Below are positions 16,190 to 25,034 of a DNA stretch of 64,000 nt, piece after piece. The DNA comes from Pseudomonas sp. GM79 (lineage in GTDB: Bacteria; Pseudomonadota; Gammaproteobacteria; Pseudomonadales; Pseudomonadaceae). The stretch lies in NCBI RefSeq assembly GCF_000282495.1, contig NZ_AKJE01000111.1, forward strand, positions 1 to 64,000, in the 5' to 3' direction. The position numbers and the translations under genes are program-made. The notes under the pieces are model-generated. The model saw only the letters and a program-made list of their open reading frames with translations, did not search any database and was not told the origin of the DNA. Every line of letters begins with the position of its first letter. The stretch's first letter is position 1.

Positions 16190-19100
16190 CAGGCTCTCCC
16201 GTTAACGTTGCGAAAACTCACGCCGCCAGCACGCCACGACTCGGCCACGGCTCTCTCTGCTGCGGCCTTCATCTGCGTCTGGAGGTTTTGCGAAAGCGCC
16301 TGTTGGTCGAGCTGCATACCTTCAGAGCTGCGATCCGGAATCGCCACGGTGACTGGTGCGTTGATGCTGATGGTCGATCCACTGCTGCCACCGCTCAAAG
16401 CCCGCACGCCAAGCTGGCCGCCGGCCGTTCTGGTCAGCGGCATGATCGCCTCTTCCCCCGCCTCCCCCATGATTCCGATATCGCCACCGGCCATGCCGAA
16501 GGCTGTTGGCTTGCTCACAATGCTATTGGTGAAGGCTGCCCCGTTGGCAAACAACTGCACACCGGACGACCAGGCGCCACCATCGGCCTGAATGCTGCCC
16601 GGTGTGAAGCCCGATAGGTCGCCGCTGTAGCCTGCCTGAGTCGATCCTGCTGAAGCTGCTGATCCCGCACCGCCGGCGAAGTAACTCGCACCTGCGCCGA
16701 TGAGACTGCCCAGCAGCGCGGAACTGGCTTGCCGAGTAGCAATGCGCGCCATGTCCGCCAAGATCGATTTTGTAAAGTCCGCGAACGACAGCTTCCCAGT
16801 CATAGCGAAGTTGACGACTGCGTCCTCCATCGAAGTGAAGGCGTTGGTGAACAGACTCTTCGTCTGCCCGGCGACATCCCGAGCCGACTCCAGGTAGTTC
16901 TGCCATGCCGACGTTGCCCCGGCACTCCAGTCACCCTGGGCTGTCGTCATCTCGTCGTAATTGGCTTGCACGGTGTCGTGCATATCCTGCTGTGTAGCTT
17001 TTAGCGCTGCCAGTTTCTGGGTGTACTCGTCGAGGCTCATGCCGCGCGAGCCATCGCCGTATTGGTTTGCCAACTCCAGGCTTTGCTGGTTGAAGCGATC
17101 GTCGATACCGTTCTGCTGATCCGTCAGCCCGCGCTGCCGATCACCCTGGCCTAGGCCAGAAGCCGCACGCAGCCCTTGCTGTCGAAGCGTCTCGACCTGT
17201 TGCTGTAAGGCGTCGGTATACGTTTTGACGGCCAGAGTCTGCTTGCGCAGGCGACCGTCTTCGTTGGTGGCAATGATCGAAAGCTGGCTGTCCGTTTCCT
17301 GCTGCGCCTTGACCATCGCGCTGCGTGCATCCGAGATCTTTTGATCGATCTGGATGATCTGCGCTGCAGTCGTTCCCTTTTTGGCCTTGGCTGCTTCCAG
17401 AGCCGCGATTTCCACCTCATATCCCTGGGCTACTTCGACGGTTTCCTGCTTAAGCAGGCTGACACGTTGCTCAGTGTAGCTGGCCTGCGAGATAACACCG
17501 GCCCGCTGAGAAGCTTCGAGTTCCTTATCGGCATTTTTGTAGTAGGCCAAAGTTTCGGCGAGTACATTTTTTGCGTTGTTGAAGCCCGTCAGGTCGACGC
17601 TGCCTGCTGCGCCCTTCGGATCTTTGAACTTGTCGTTGAGGTTCGCCATGTTCTTGGCGACCGCGGCTGGATCAAGCCGTGGATCGTTCGGGCTGGTCTT
17701 GCGGATATCGTCGAGCTGCTTCTTGTACTCCTTGATTGCCTCGGCACGCTTCTGCTCGTTGGTCAGTGAAGATTTTGTCAGGGCATCGACTTTGACCATC
17801 GCAGACACAGCGTCTTGCTGAGCCTTGGCCTGCTCGCCTTCGTATTTGGCGATGTCGGCCGCTGCAGCCTTCTGGTCCTCCAGCATGTTCAGCTGATTGC
17901 TGTAGAGCTCAACCATCTCTTTCTGGTTTTGGAAGGCGCCCACATTGCCCGATTGCGCCTGCTCCAGATTCCACCGGGCCTGCTCAATGTCGGCATCGAT
18001 ATCGGGCCGCCCCAGGTTCTTCAGGTTGTCCGCTGCTCGCGCGACAGCGTTGTAACCCTTCTCCCAGAAGCTCAGGTTTTCGAGGATCCTCGGGGTACGC
18101 TCGTTGATCGCATCCGCGTACTGCTCGGTTGCCAGCTTCACGGCGCCGGCATGGTCGCCCTGCTCTTCCAGAGCGGCGATCTGCGAATAAACCGAGGCGG
18201 TCAGGTAGTGGTATTGCTCATTCAGCGCGGCTGATGCCTTGACCGGCTCGTCTGCGATCTTTTCGAACTCCGCAACCGTCTCTTTTATGGCTTTGCCGGT
18301 CGCTTCCTTCATGGACACGGCAGCCTGGGCAATGCCGCCGAAACTCTCGCCAGCGATTTTTCCGTTGCCGGCCAGCAGCGCCAGCACTTCGGCAGCCTGG
18401 CCAGTCGTGCCGACGGTCGCGCTGACCTGCCGTGCCATTTCGCCAAGTTGGCTGGCGGTCATGCCAGAGGCGTTACCGGTGAGCACCAGACCTTTGGTAT
18501 AGGCGTCCTGCTCTTCGCTGCCCTTGTAGTAAGCAACGGCCAGCCCACCAACGGCAGCAGTGGCCAAGGCAATTGGCGCCAGAATGGCAAGCAGGCCAGC
18601 AGCCGATGCACCCGCACCAGCGCCCAACTGAGCAACAGCACGAACACCACTACCCCAATCGCCAGAAGACAGCGCATTGCCGAGCTGCACGACGTTTTCC
18701 TGAGCCTGGCGGGTGCCGAGCTTCAGCTTGTCGAAACCGGTGGCAGTTTTTTCCAGTGATGCGTAGTTGCCGTTCAGCTTGCCCAGCGCCGAGTTGTACT
18801 GGTCCTGACTGATGCGGCCGGCATCGAGATGCTTGCCCAGCTGCTCAACCTGATTATCGAGCTTGGCCATGGCCGCACGGGCTGGGTCGATCGCGCCGAG
18901 CAGGCTGTTCAGCGCCTTCTGTTCATCAAGCGTGGACTTGGCCAGCGCCGCCTGCTGTTTGTCGAGCTGTGCGGTGATCTTGGTGAACTCGGCCTCGCCA
19001 TAGGCACCGGTCTTAGTGAGTTTCGCCAGATTTTCGCGCTGCTTTGCCAGTTCCTGCGTGGTGGTCGCGCCTTTCGACAACGACTTCTCCAGCGCTTCCA

Positions 19101-19227
19101 TCTCTTTCATCAGGCCGACGGCGGACTGCTCCGCGCGATCGCCGGCCTTGGTCATCTTGTCGAGTTCGACAGTGGCCCGGGCGGTGTCAGCTGAGTCAAT
19201 CTTGATGCCCAGTTCTGCGATGTTCAT
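16189..19227 (-). CDS. tape measure protein
   Basis: 1012 residues, long and helical, with alanine/glutamine-rich coiled coils around 30-170 and 420-760, a hydrophobic segment near 205-235 (GLLAILAPIALATAAVGGLAVAY), and a C-terminal lambda H-like region (MEDAVVNFAMTGKLSFADF, then FGMAGGDIGIMGEAGEEAIMPL). It sets tail length and is ejected with DNA. It follows the G/GT chaperones. Confidence 0.93.
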   Translation of the reverse strand: MNIAELGIKIDSADTARATVELDKMTKAGDRAEQSAVGLMKEMEALEKSLSKGATTTQELAKQRENLAKLTKTGAYGEAEFTKITAQLDKQQAALAKSTLDEQKALNSLLGAIDPARAAMAKLDNQVEQLGKHLDAGRISQDQYNSALGKLNGNYASLEKTATGFDKLKLGTRQAQENVVQLGNALSSGDWGSGVRAVAQLGAGAGASAAGLLAILAPIALATAAVGGLAVAYYKGSEEQDAYTKGLVLTGNASGMTASQLGEMARQVSATVGTTGQAAEVLALLAGNGKIAGESFGGIAQAAVSMKEATGKAIKETVAEFEKIADEPVKASAALNEQYHYLTASVYSQIAALEEQGDHAGAVKLATEQYADAINERTPRILENLSFWEKGYNAVARAADNLKNLGRPDIDADIEQARWNLEQAQSGNVGAFQNQKEMVELYSNQLNMLEDQKAAAADIAKYEGEQAKAQQDAVSAMVKVDALTKSSLTNEQKRAEAIKEYKKQLDDIRKTSPNDPRLDPAAVAKNMANLNDKFKDPKGAAGSVDLTGFNNAKNVLAETLAYYKNADKELEASQRAGVISQASYTEQRVSLLKQETVEVAQGYEVEIAALEAAKAKKGTTAAQIIQIDQKISDARSAMVKAQQETDSQLSIIATNEDGRLRKQTLAVKTYTDALQQQVETLRQQGLRAASGLGQGDRQRGLTDQQNGIDDRFNQQSLELANQYGDGSRGMSLDEYTQKLAALKATQQDMHDTVQANYDEMTTAQGDWSAGATSAWQNYLESARDVAGQTKSLFTNAFTSMEDAVVNFAMTGKLSFADFTKSILADMARIATRQASSALLGSLIGAGASYFAGGAGSAASAGSTQAGYSGDLSGFTPGSIQADGGAWSSGVQLFANGAAFTNSIVSKPTAFGMAGGDIGIMGEAGEEAIMPLTRTAGGQLGVRALSGGSSGSTISINAPVTVAIPDRSSEGMQLDQQALSQNLQTQMKAAAERAVAESWRAGGVSFRNVNGRA

Positions 19228-19254
19228 CGACTCACCTTGAATAAGTGCCCGTCT

Positions 19255-19958
19255 TCACGGGCTGTTGTCGCGGGCTTCTGCCATGACGGCGATGGCTTCC
19301 GACTCCATCACACGAATGTCCTGAAACACGCGTTGGCGATCCTTAGCCGGAATGCCAACGAGCTTCATCACGTCGGGCAGGACGCCGTAATCGAGTCCGG
19401 TTGCGCCGCATGCGCCTGTGCGCCACTGAGTCCACATCGAATCCATGACGAGGAACGACTTCCAGTTGTCCGGCCAGACCTCGACAGTTTCGTCGTAGTC
19501 CTCTGGTGAAAAGCCGAACAGGGCCATCTGTTCGGCGGATCCGTCAGACTCGTAGAGCGCCCGGGCAGCGGCGGTTAGTTTCCCAGGCGGGCCTTGCCGA
19601 AGGCTTCGCTGTAGGCCTTCACGACGGCATCCGAGACACCGATGCAGCTCTTCACCAGAGCAGTGATCGACTCGTCGTTGAGCTTGTCGTTGAAGCCCCA
19701 TGCCACGATCAGATCCTTAATCTGTTCGACACCCTGCTCCACTTCCGCTGCGGTGATTTCGGTGAGAGTTGGCTGGGTGTCTTTGAAGCGCTCGCCCAGG
19801 GCTTCGGCTTTCTCCTTCCAGGCGTCGAACAATTCGGCCAGGGCCGTACGGTCTCGATACTTGAAGGTGAACGGAACCATTGCGGGTTTGCCGCCCACCT
19901 GAGGGATGGCCACATCGACGGTGAACGTCGGCTTTGGCGCAATCGAAAACTTTGCCAT
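19255..19958 (-). CDS. tail assembly chaperone GT (product of -1 frameshift)
   Basis: G reads 127 codons to a stop at 19575-19577. The T frame has no good start but continues directly in the -1 frame from the heptamer at 19578-19584. Slippage there yields a 234-residue fusion with 107 T-derived residues (LTAAARALYESDGSAEQ..., then FGFSPEDYDETVEVWPDNW). In lambda the G/GT ratio is needed for tail assembly around the tape measure. The annotated interval contains one programmed frameshift. Confidence 0.85.
19575..19958 (-). CDS. tail assembly chaperone G
   Basis: 127 residues (MAKFSIAPKPTFTVDVAIPQ...), ending in the tail-chaperone pattern with TALVKSCIGVSDAVVKAY. It lies directly between the tail tube and tape measure genes. 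It is the unshifted product; its last codons contain the slippery site. Confidence 0.88.
   Translation of the reverse strand: MAKFSIAPKPTFTVDVAIPQVGGKPAMVPFTFKYRDRTALAELFDAWKEKAEALGERFKDTQPTLTEITAAEVEQGVEQIKDLIVAWGFNDKLNDESITALVKSCIGVSDAVVKAYSEAFGKARLGN
19578..19584 (-). promoter_or_regulatory. slippery heptamer GGGAAAC
   Basis: On the minus strand, G GGA AAC followed directly by the TAA stop of G is an X-XXY-YYZ heptamer. Lambda uses GGGAAAG at the same gene junction. Both tRNAs can re-pair with GGG AAA after a -1 slip, giving the GT fusion. Confidence 0.88.
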
Positions 19959-19967
19959 GGGAACCCC

Positions 19968-20615
19968 TTAGGCGTTGTAGCGAGTTGGGCGGGAGGCGAA
20001 CGACAGCGTGATGGTCCGCGTCATGATGTTGTTGCGGCTCAGCGTCGGGGTCGCAGTGATCGACACATATGCGTAGTAGTAGATGGTCGCGCCGCCTGGA
20101 AGGTTTGCGCGAACCAGGCGCGGCTCCTTGTCTTCATCGGCGGCTTCCACCACGGCGACGTATGCCTGAGCAGGGTCATCTGCAACTGGCAGCGTCATGC
20201 TGCTGGCCGACTTGGTGGTGGGCAACTGACGATCATCGTCGTCCTCGAGGAAGCCGTAGGTCAGGAACTGCTGCTCACCGCCGTTTGCGGTCGGCTCGGT
20301 GATCTGAGAGATCTGGGTCCAACCGGACGCAGCACGAACCGATCCCGCACCGGAGCCTGCCGGGTAGTTTTTGACGCTGGTGGTATCCACGCCCTCAGCC
20401 GCGAAGTCGCCCACATCGGAATCGATCACTCGCGCAGGGCGGCCGTTCAGCTTCGCCCACGCCGAATCAATGACGATCACGTCGCCATTGGCCAGGCCGT
20501 GCGCGGCAGCGGTCAACACTGCGGGCTTGGCGTTGGTGATCGCGGTGAATGGCTTCGGGACGCTAAGAACGCTGGCGATCTCGAAGGTCGTGCCGTTGGG
20601 AATCTTGACGCTCAT
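19968..20615 (-). CDS. major tail tube protein V
   Basis: 215 residues starting MSVKIPNGTTFEIASVL, with a GAGGA SD. The length and the ITNAKPAVLTAAAHGLANGD segment are typical of lambda V-like tail tube subunits in Pseudomonas siphophages. The C-terminal RTITLSFASRPTRYNA completes the fold. It polymerises into the tail tube; neighbours are the tail terminator and the G/GT chaperones. Confidence 0.85.
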   Translation of the reverse strand: MSVKIPNGTTFEIASVLSVPKPFTAITNAKPAVLTAAAHGLANGDVIVIDSAWAKLNGRPARVIDSDVGDFAAEGVDTTSVKNYPAGSGAGSVRAASGWTQISQITEPTANGGEQQFLTYGFLEDDDDRQLPTTKSASSMTLPVADDPAQAYVAVVEAADEDKEPRLVRANLPGGATIYYYAYVSITATPTLSRNNIMTRTITLSFASRPTRYNA

Positions 20616-20640
20616 GGGTTTTCCTCTTTGCAGAAATGAC

Positions 20641-20662
20641 AAAACCCGCGCAGTGGCGGGTT
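20641..20662 (-). terminator. hairpin between tail terminator and tube genes
   Basis: AACCCGC/GCGGGTT stem with TTTTG on the minus strand between U and V. It is probably a partial terminator that lowers or separates tube expression. Confidence 0.45.
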
Positions 20663-20683
20663 CTGGGTTGCCCAATGGGCGGA

Positions 20684-21100
20684 TTAGTTGGTGTCGGCTC
20701 GGTATTGAAAAGAGACCGGTACAGTGAAGGTCGTGTCGTCTGGAATGCCGGGGCCGGGGTCGACTGGTGTCATGGTAACGACGGTCAGCGCGCCTTTCGT
20801 GTTTCGCTCATACAGCGGGAACAAGGTGGCGATCTGATCAGCCAGTGCACCGGCTGCGCCGCGGTACTTCCCCGATGGCGTCACGATGCTGACCTGAAAC
20901 ACGCCGGTGTACAGCTTGTGGTCGCCACCGAGCGTGTTGCTCGCAGTGTCCGCCGGTAGCGTGAACGCCTTCAGGTAAGTGGCGCCGTCAACTGGCGTGT
21001 AGGCCTCGTTCTCGACGACGACCTTCAGCGGTACCGGCAACGCTTTCGCCCAGTTGATCAGCTTGGCCTCGTAGATTGAGGCGATGATGTTGTGGCTCAT
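20684..21100 (-). CDS. tail terminator protein (U-like)
   Basis: 138 residues (MSHNIIASIYEAKLINWAKA...), with the ADQIATLFPLYERN helix typical of phage tail terminator/completion proteins. It overlaps the HK97 gp10-like gene by ATGA and precedes the tail tube, the conserved order. It caps the tail and joins it to the head. Confidence 0.8.
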   Translation of the reverse strand: MSHNIIASIYEAKLINWAKALPVPLKVVVENEAYTPVDGATYLKAFTLPADTASNTLGGDHKLYTGVFQVSIVTPSGKYRGAAGALADQIATLFPLYERNTKGALTVVTMTPVDPGPGIPDDTTFTVPVSFQYRADTN

Positions 21101-21693
21101 ATCTGGTTGTTCCTGATGGCCTCCTGCACGATCTGCTGGAAGCGGGCCACGGTGATGCGGACCATGCCACCCGGTGCCTGGGTCGAATGTCCGAACTCAA
21201 GCGGGATGGCGTACGGCAGGTTGTTGACGAGATAGGCAGTCTGTCCGGCGGTGAAATCGCTGACGGCCGAAACCAGTGCGGCGATCGTCTCTTGTCCGCT
21301 CGGATCAACTTCGCCAAACGTGACGTTTTCGACGACATCAATTGAAAGATGCCAGTTGGCTCGGAACCGGCCACCGACGTAGCCTTCGGGGGCAATGATA
21401 TCCATGCCGTCGTGCAGCTTGCGACCTGGCTTCAGCCGCCCCTCCTTTGTCAGGTTGGCTGGATCGCTGCGCAGGCTGCTGTTGTGGTCGTCCACGGCCT
21501 TGTTGTACTGGCGAGCTACGGTGTTCTGCGCCCATATCTCGGGAATCCCCACCGGCGACATGCGGATGACGCTGCTGCCGACCTCGATGATGATCTCGCG
21601 CAGACTTGCGTCGATGGCTTCCGTCGCTTGGGCTGCAAACTCGGCAAGGCTCAAGGCGAAGCTGCCGGACTGGCCGGCACCGGCGCGACTCAT
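21097..21693 (-). CDS. HK97 gp10-like head-tail joining protein
   Basis: 198 residues with helical N-terminus (FALSLAEFAAQATEAIDASLREI), the RMSPV motif and a C-terminal NLPYAIPLEFGHSTQAPGGMVR segment, which is the signature of the HK97 gp10/minor tail Z family. It joins tail to head. Confidence 0.82.
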   Translation of the reverse strand: MSRAGAGQSGSFALSLAEFAAQATEAIDASLREIIIEVGSSVIRMSPVGIPEIWAQNTVARQYNKAVDDHNSSLRSDPANLTKEGRLKPGRKLHDGMDIIAPEGYVGGRFRANWHLSIDVVENVTFGEVDPSGQETIAALVSAVSDFTAGQTAYLVNNLPYAIPLEFGHSTQAPGGMVRITVARFQQIVQEAIRNNQI

Positions 21694-22058
21694 GACCGCA
21701 CCTGCAGCTCGTACAGAATCGGCGCGCCGGCGGGGTTAATCTCTTTCAGCGGTGGAACGATTGACCAGGTGCGCCCTTGGACAATGACCTTGTTCAACAG
21801 GTCCGGCACCCACTCAAGCCCCTGCGCGGCGATCTTGAGTTTCTTGTCGCCCTGCTTGATAAGGCTGTTGTTCTGGAATTCTTGACCGGTGAAGTCGAGC
21901 AGGATGCCTTGAGCGGTCTGCTCAATGACGGTGCTGGTCGGTGCCGTTCCGGTGTCCGGATCGTACTCGCCGACGGTCATTGCCCGAATGATCACGGGCT
22001 GGCCGAACTCTGTGATCATCTCCAGAGCCATCACGGCCATTTCGTCGTAGAAGGCCAT
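21690..22058 (-). CDS. head closure / neck protein
   Basis: 122 residues (MAFYDEMAVMALEMITEFGQ...), resembling siphophage head-closure proteins of about this size, including a YELQVRS end. Overlaps the gp10-like gene by ATGA; GGAG SD. Assigned mostly by position between connector and gp10-like genes. Confidence 0.65.
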   Translation of the reverse strand: MAFYDEMAVMALEMITEFGQPVIIRAMTVGEYDPDTGTAPTSTVIEQTAQGILLDFTGQEFQNNSLIKQGDKKLKIAAQGLEWVPDLLNKVIVQGRTWSIVPPLKEINPAGAPILYELQVRS

Positions 22059-22151
22059 GGCGTCTCCTTGAGGCTGGTAGGTTTTTTGAAGAACAGGAAG
22101 ATATGCAATACTCGGAACGCAACCACAACCACAACCAAGTTACGGGTATCT

Positions 22152-22391
22152 ATGAGCAACGATTTGATTCGCCAGACTCAGCAGGAAATTGATCTGTCCG
22201 TCATGAACATGATTAAGGCTTACCTCTACCGCACTTACGGTACGAGATACCCAGAAGAGCAGCGCGCCAAGATTGCGGATATTCTCGCAACCGCTGTTGT
22301 TGTTGAATTCAAAGGAACCGACGAGTGCAAGAGCCTTCCACCGCAGGAACAGGGCGAGCACTACCTACTCAAAATCGTTAAATCAATCTGA
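22152..22391 (+). CDS. plus-strand moron in head-gene block, function unknown
   Basis: 79 residues (MSNDLIRQTQQEIDLSVMNM...). It is on the opposite strand to the structural operon, exactly fitted between the head-closure and connector genes. The protein is helical and soluble, with no recognised family. The short AT-rich upstream region 22070-22150 may hold its promoter, though no good -10 is certain; SD is weak. The arrangement is the usual one for morons such as anti-CRISPR or exclusion genes. Confidence 0.6.
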   Translation: MSNDLIRQTQQEIDLSVMNMIKAYLYRTYGTRYPEEQRAKIADILATAVVVEFKGTDECKSLPPQEQGEHYLLKIVKSI

Positions 22392-22393
22392 CG

Positions 22394-22894
22394 CTAAGCC
22401 CTAACAGCAAACAACCCGCGCTTAACCAGATAGTCCGCAAACTGTGTCGCGCTGGGCCGGTCCGGTGCTGCCGGCAACAGTCGGCCGCTGGTGTTCGAGA
22501 TCGTCGCGTACTCGCGATCAACAGCGCCCTCCACACGCTCACGGGTGATTGCGCCCTTTCGCTTGTCGATCGGGTCGATGTCGTCGGTGTGGATCTCGGC
22601 GGCCAAGGCCATCTGGCCGTACTGGATGCGCGCGGGCAGGTAGTTGTCGGGCTTGATCTGGCAGTCCAGTTCAACCCCGCGGCGCGGCCAGGCCAAAGCC
22701 TGATCACTGTCAGTCTTGCGCCCCTTCCAGGTCTTGCCATCCATCGCCAAGGCGGCCCGGCGAAGCAGCGCTTCTTGCGCGGGCTCGTCCGCAGGGATGG
22801 TCACGCCGAACTTGCCGGCGTACATGACCAGGTCCGCGGCGTTCGCGTAGCTTTCGGCGTCTGGCTTGCCGGTGCCGTCCTCGATGATGAGCAT
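22394..22894 (-). CDS. head-tail connector protein (DnaT-like family)
   Basis: 166 residues (MLIIEDGTGKPDAESYANAADL...). The YANAADLVMYAGKFG start, the LLRRAALAMDGKTWKGRK helix and the PRRGVELD segment match the phage head completion/adaptor family annotated as DnaT-like. It binds at the portal. Confidence 0.75.
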   Translation of the reverse strand: MLIIEDGTGKPDAESYANAADLVMYAGKFGVTIPADEPAQEALLRRAALAMDGKTWKGRKTDSDQALAWPRRGVELDCQIKPDNYLPARIQYGQMALAAEIHTDDIDPIDKRKGAITRERVEGAVDREYATISNTSGRLLPAAPDRPSATQFADYLVKRGLFAVRA

Positions 22895-22897
22895 GAG

Positions 22898-23116
22898 TCA
22901 GTCCTTGGGTTTGTTCAGGTCAGCGCCCACCTTCGCAGGTGCAGTGCGGTACTCAGCCTTCAGCGTAGCTTTCGGCGGCTTCTCGACTTCGCCGCCACGG
23001 TCTTCCGTGACATTGGCATCGATGATGATCAGGCCTTCCTTTTTGGCGATTGCCTTCACGTCATCTTCGTAGCGGTGGAACGGGCCCGGCAGATACCAGA
23101 TGTTATCAGTCATCAT
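22898..23116 (-). CDS. small head-block protein
   Basis: 72 residues (MTDNIWYLPGPFHRYEDDVK...) with GGAG SD; the second ATG at 23113 is also possible. The WYLPGPFHRY opening recurs in small phage proteins between capsid and connector. Function unknown. Confidence 0.6.
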   Translation of the reverse strand: MMTDNIWYLPGPFHRYEDDVKAIAKKEGLIIIDANVTEDRGGEVEKPPKATLKAEYRTAPAKVGADLNKPKD

Positions 23117-23166
23117 TGTCACTCCGCTGCGCCAGGGCATTATGCCCCGGAGCAGTCATCAGGTGG

Positions 23167-24135
23167 TTACTTGGAGGCATCGCCGATCAGAGCAACACCG
23201 GCGGTGTCCTTGATGCTGGCTGCGGTTTTATCCCAGTTGGTACCGGTGGCGAGCGCGGCGCTCGATGGAGACTTGCCGCCGTTCGCGACATCCCAGGTGT
23301 AGCCCTTGATGCCGAGACCGAAGGTGTAGTCCACCTGGATGGTCGTGGTGATGCGCTCGTTACCGTTGTTGGTCTGCACGTTCGAGATGATGTCTCGATT
23401 GTCGTGCACAAGCGCGGCACCAGCCGCCAGACCAAGGATGATCTCCTTGTTCGGCGTGCCTGTTTGAGCGAGAGCCGGCGCATCGGTGACGATCGAGGTC
23501 TTGCCGAGGATATCGACGACGCGAACGTTGCCGGCCTGGAACAGGTTGTTCGGGTTGGCAAGGCCTTGGCCGACCAGCTTGTGCCAGGTGGTGCCCTGCA
23601 TGACTTGAGCAACCAGGTTCTGGCTTGCGTCGCCGAACTTCGCGTGCGCGCTGTTCAAGCCGGCCTGGGTGATGCCGGCGGTGGCCGACACATCGTTCAC
23701 CGCTGCTGCTTGCGCGGTGATCGCAGCAACCAGCGCGGCGATGGCGGTGTTCAGCTGATCCTTCAGCAGTACTTCGGCAAATGCGCGGCTCGCAACTTCA
23801 ACGCCTTGTGCAGTCGGACGCTGCAGCCAGGTCATTTGCGACGGCTCGTAACGAATCGGACCGAAGCCGCCCGCGACTTTCACGGTGGTGTCTTGCAGCT
23901 CGGTCAGGTCAACCGGAGTCACTGCGGCGTTAGCACCATAGCGATTCACGCGACGCTGAGCCGCCCCGAGGTTCTGGAAGAACGACTCTTGCAGGAAGTC
24001 ACCGGTGAAGCCGTTTGGCGACAGCACAATCGCGCCGTTGCTGGCAGCGTTGAACGCCTCCAGCATTTGGTCCAGCGTCTCGAGAGTCGCCGGCATGATG
24101 TAATCGTTGAAGACCTGCATTTGAGACAGGGACAT
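23167..24135 (-). CDS. major capsid protein
   Basis: 322 residues beginning MSLSQMQVFNDYIMPATLET, with an internal VDYTFGLGIKGYTWD beta segment. Size, position directly after the scaffold gene, and the strong AAGGAA SD indicate the major capsid subunit, probably HK97-fold. Confidence 0.88.
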   Translation of the reverse strand: MSLSQMQVFNDYIMPATLETLDQMLEAFNAASNGAIVLSPNGFTGDFLQESFFQNLGAAQRRVNRYGANAAVTPVDLTELQDTTVKVAGGFGPIRYEPSQMTWLQRPTAQGVEVASRAFAEVLLKDQLNTAIAALVAAITAQAAAVNDVSATAGITQAGLNSAHAKFGDASQNLVAQVMQGTTWHKLVGQGLANPNNLFQAGNVRVVDILGKTSIVTDAPALAQTGTPNKEIILGLAAGAALVHDNRDIISNVQTNNGNERITTTIQVDYTFGLGIKGYTWDVANGGKSPSSAALATGTNWDKTAASIKDTAGVALIGDASK

Positions 24136-24146
24136 GAATTATTTCC

Positions 24147-24854
24147 TTACTTGAGAGGGAGATCAGAGAACCGGCTAGCGATCGCTGCCTGTCGTTCTTC
24201 CTTGGTGCCGCCGATATTGCCTTTTGCGGCCCCGCCGCCACCTCCAGCACCGCTGGCCCCGCCACCGGATGCTTTGCTACCCGCGATCAACGGCGCGAAG
24301 GCCGTGTCGTTTGCGAATTCTGCTTTCAGCTCATCCAGCGTTGCCGCCGAGAGCTTGCCCTGCTGGTCGAGTACGACCACAACAGGCTTCCCGTCGCGCT
24401 GTTCGACGCTCAGACGGCGCTCGATGTGCGGCAACAGGGCTTTGGCGCTGCCTGGGATTGCCAGCGCAGACGCGATATCAGTAGCGGTACGGCCGACAGT
24501 CAGATCCCGGATCTGCGCGCTCAGCGTTCCACGCTCCTGCTCCAGCGTGCCGTTCAGCTCAGCTTCGCGGCGGTTGTATTTTTCGGACCATGAACGCTCG
24601 AGCTCTTCGACGTTGCCGGACTTACGGGCATTCTCTTCACGCTCCAGGCGCGCCTGATCTTCAGCGTCCTTGCGCGCCTTGTCGGCAGCCTTCTTCTCGT
24701 CCAGCAGTTCCTGAACCTTGGATTTCAGGCCCGAGACATCTTCGGGTTGCGGCAGACCTTCAATGCCGAGTACGAACTTGCCGTCCTTCTCGGTGTAAAG
24801 AGCGCGCACGGTTTCGTCGACACCATCCAGGCTGTCCAGTTGGAATTTCAGCAT
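24147..24854 (-). CDS. capsid scaffolding protein
   Basis: 235 residues, with a charged coiled coil at about residues 40-115 (KVQELLDEKKAADKARKDAE...), a glycine-rich linker near 195-215 and a basic C-terminus. Location just upstream of the capsid gene and the composition fit an internal scaffold. No protease domain is seen. Confidence 0.8.
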   Translation of the reverse strand: MLKFQLDSLDGVDETVRALYTEKDGKFVLGIEGLPQPEDVSGLKSKVQELLDEKKAADKARKDAEDQARLEREENARKSGNVEELERSWSEKYNRREAELNGTLEQERGTLSAQIRDLTVGRTATDIASALAIPGSAKALLPHIERRLSVEQRDGKPVVVVLDQQGKLSAATLDELKAEFANDTAFAPLIAGSKASGGGASGAGGGGGAAKGNIGGTKEERQAAIASRFSDLPLK

Positions 24855-24955
24855 TGTTTGTCTCCCAGAGACGTAGGTGCAGGCCCTGCCTGCGGGTTCT
24901 GCCTGTTAAGAGGCGATGTTGTAGAGGGATCCGCCCAGAAGGAGCGATATAAACC

Positions 24956-25012
24956 TTGAAGGAGTACTCCCTGAGCGATATAGTTTGCTCATGGAGTGAA
25001 ATTAATCACTCC
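24956..25012 (+). promoter_or_regulatory. plus-strand promoter with two palindromic operators
   Basis: TTGAAG (24956-24961), a 17-bp spacer and TATAGT (24979-24984) form a strong sigma-70 promoter for the gene at 25035. The spacer contains the palindrome GGAGTACTCC (24961-24970), and a second, 20-bp dyad with GGAGTGA/TCACTCC arms lies at 24993-25012 near the start of transcription. Both share GGAGT/ACTCC, suggesting one repressor, perhaps the product itself. Confidence 0.75.
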
Positions 25013-25034
25013 TTAAGCGACCCTGGAGGTCAAA

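Noticed and set aside
14966..16591. 541-codon plus-strand frame over tail genes L and M
   Set aside because: Antisense to three well-supported tail genes; no recognisable product.
23050..24657. 535-codon plus-strand frame over the capsid genes
   Set aside because: Antisense shadow of capsid and scaffold genes.
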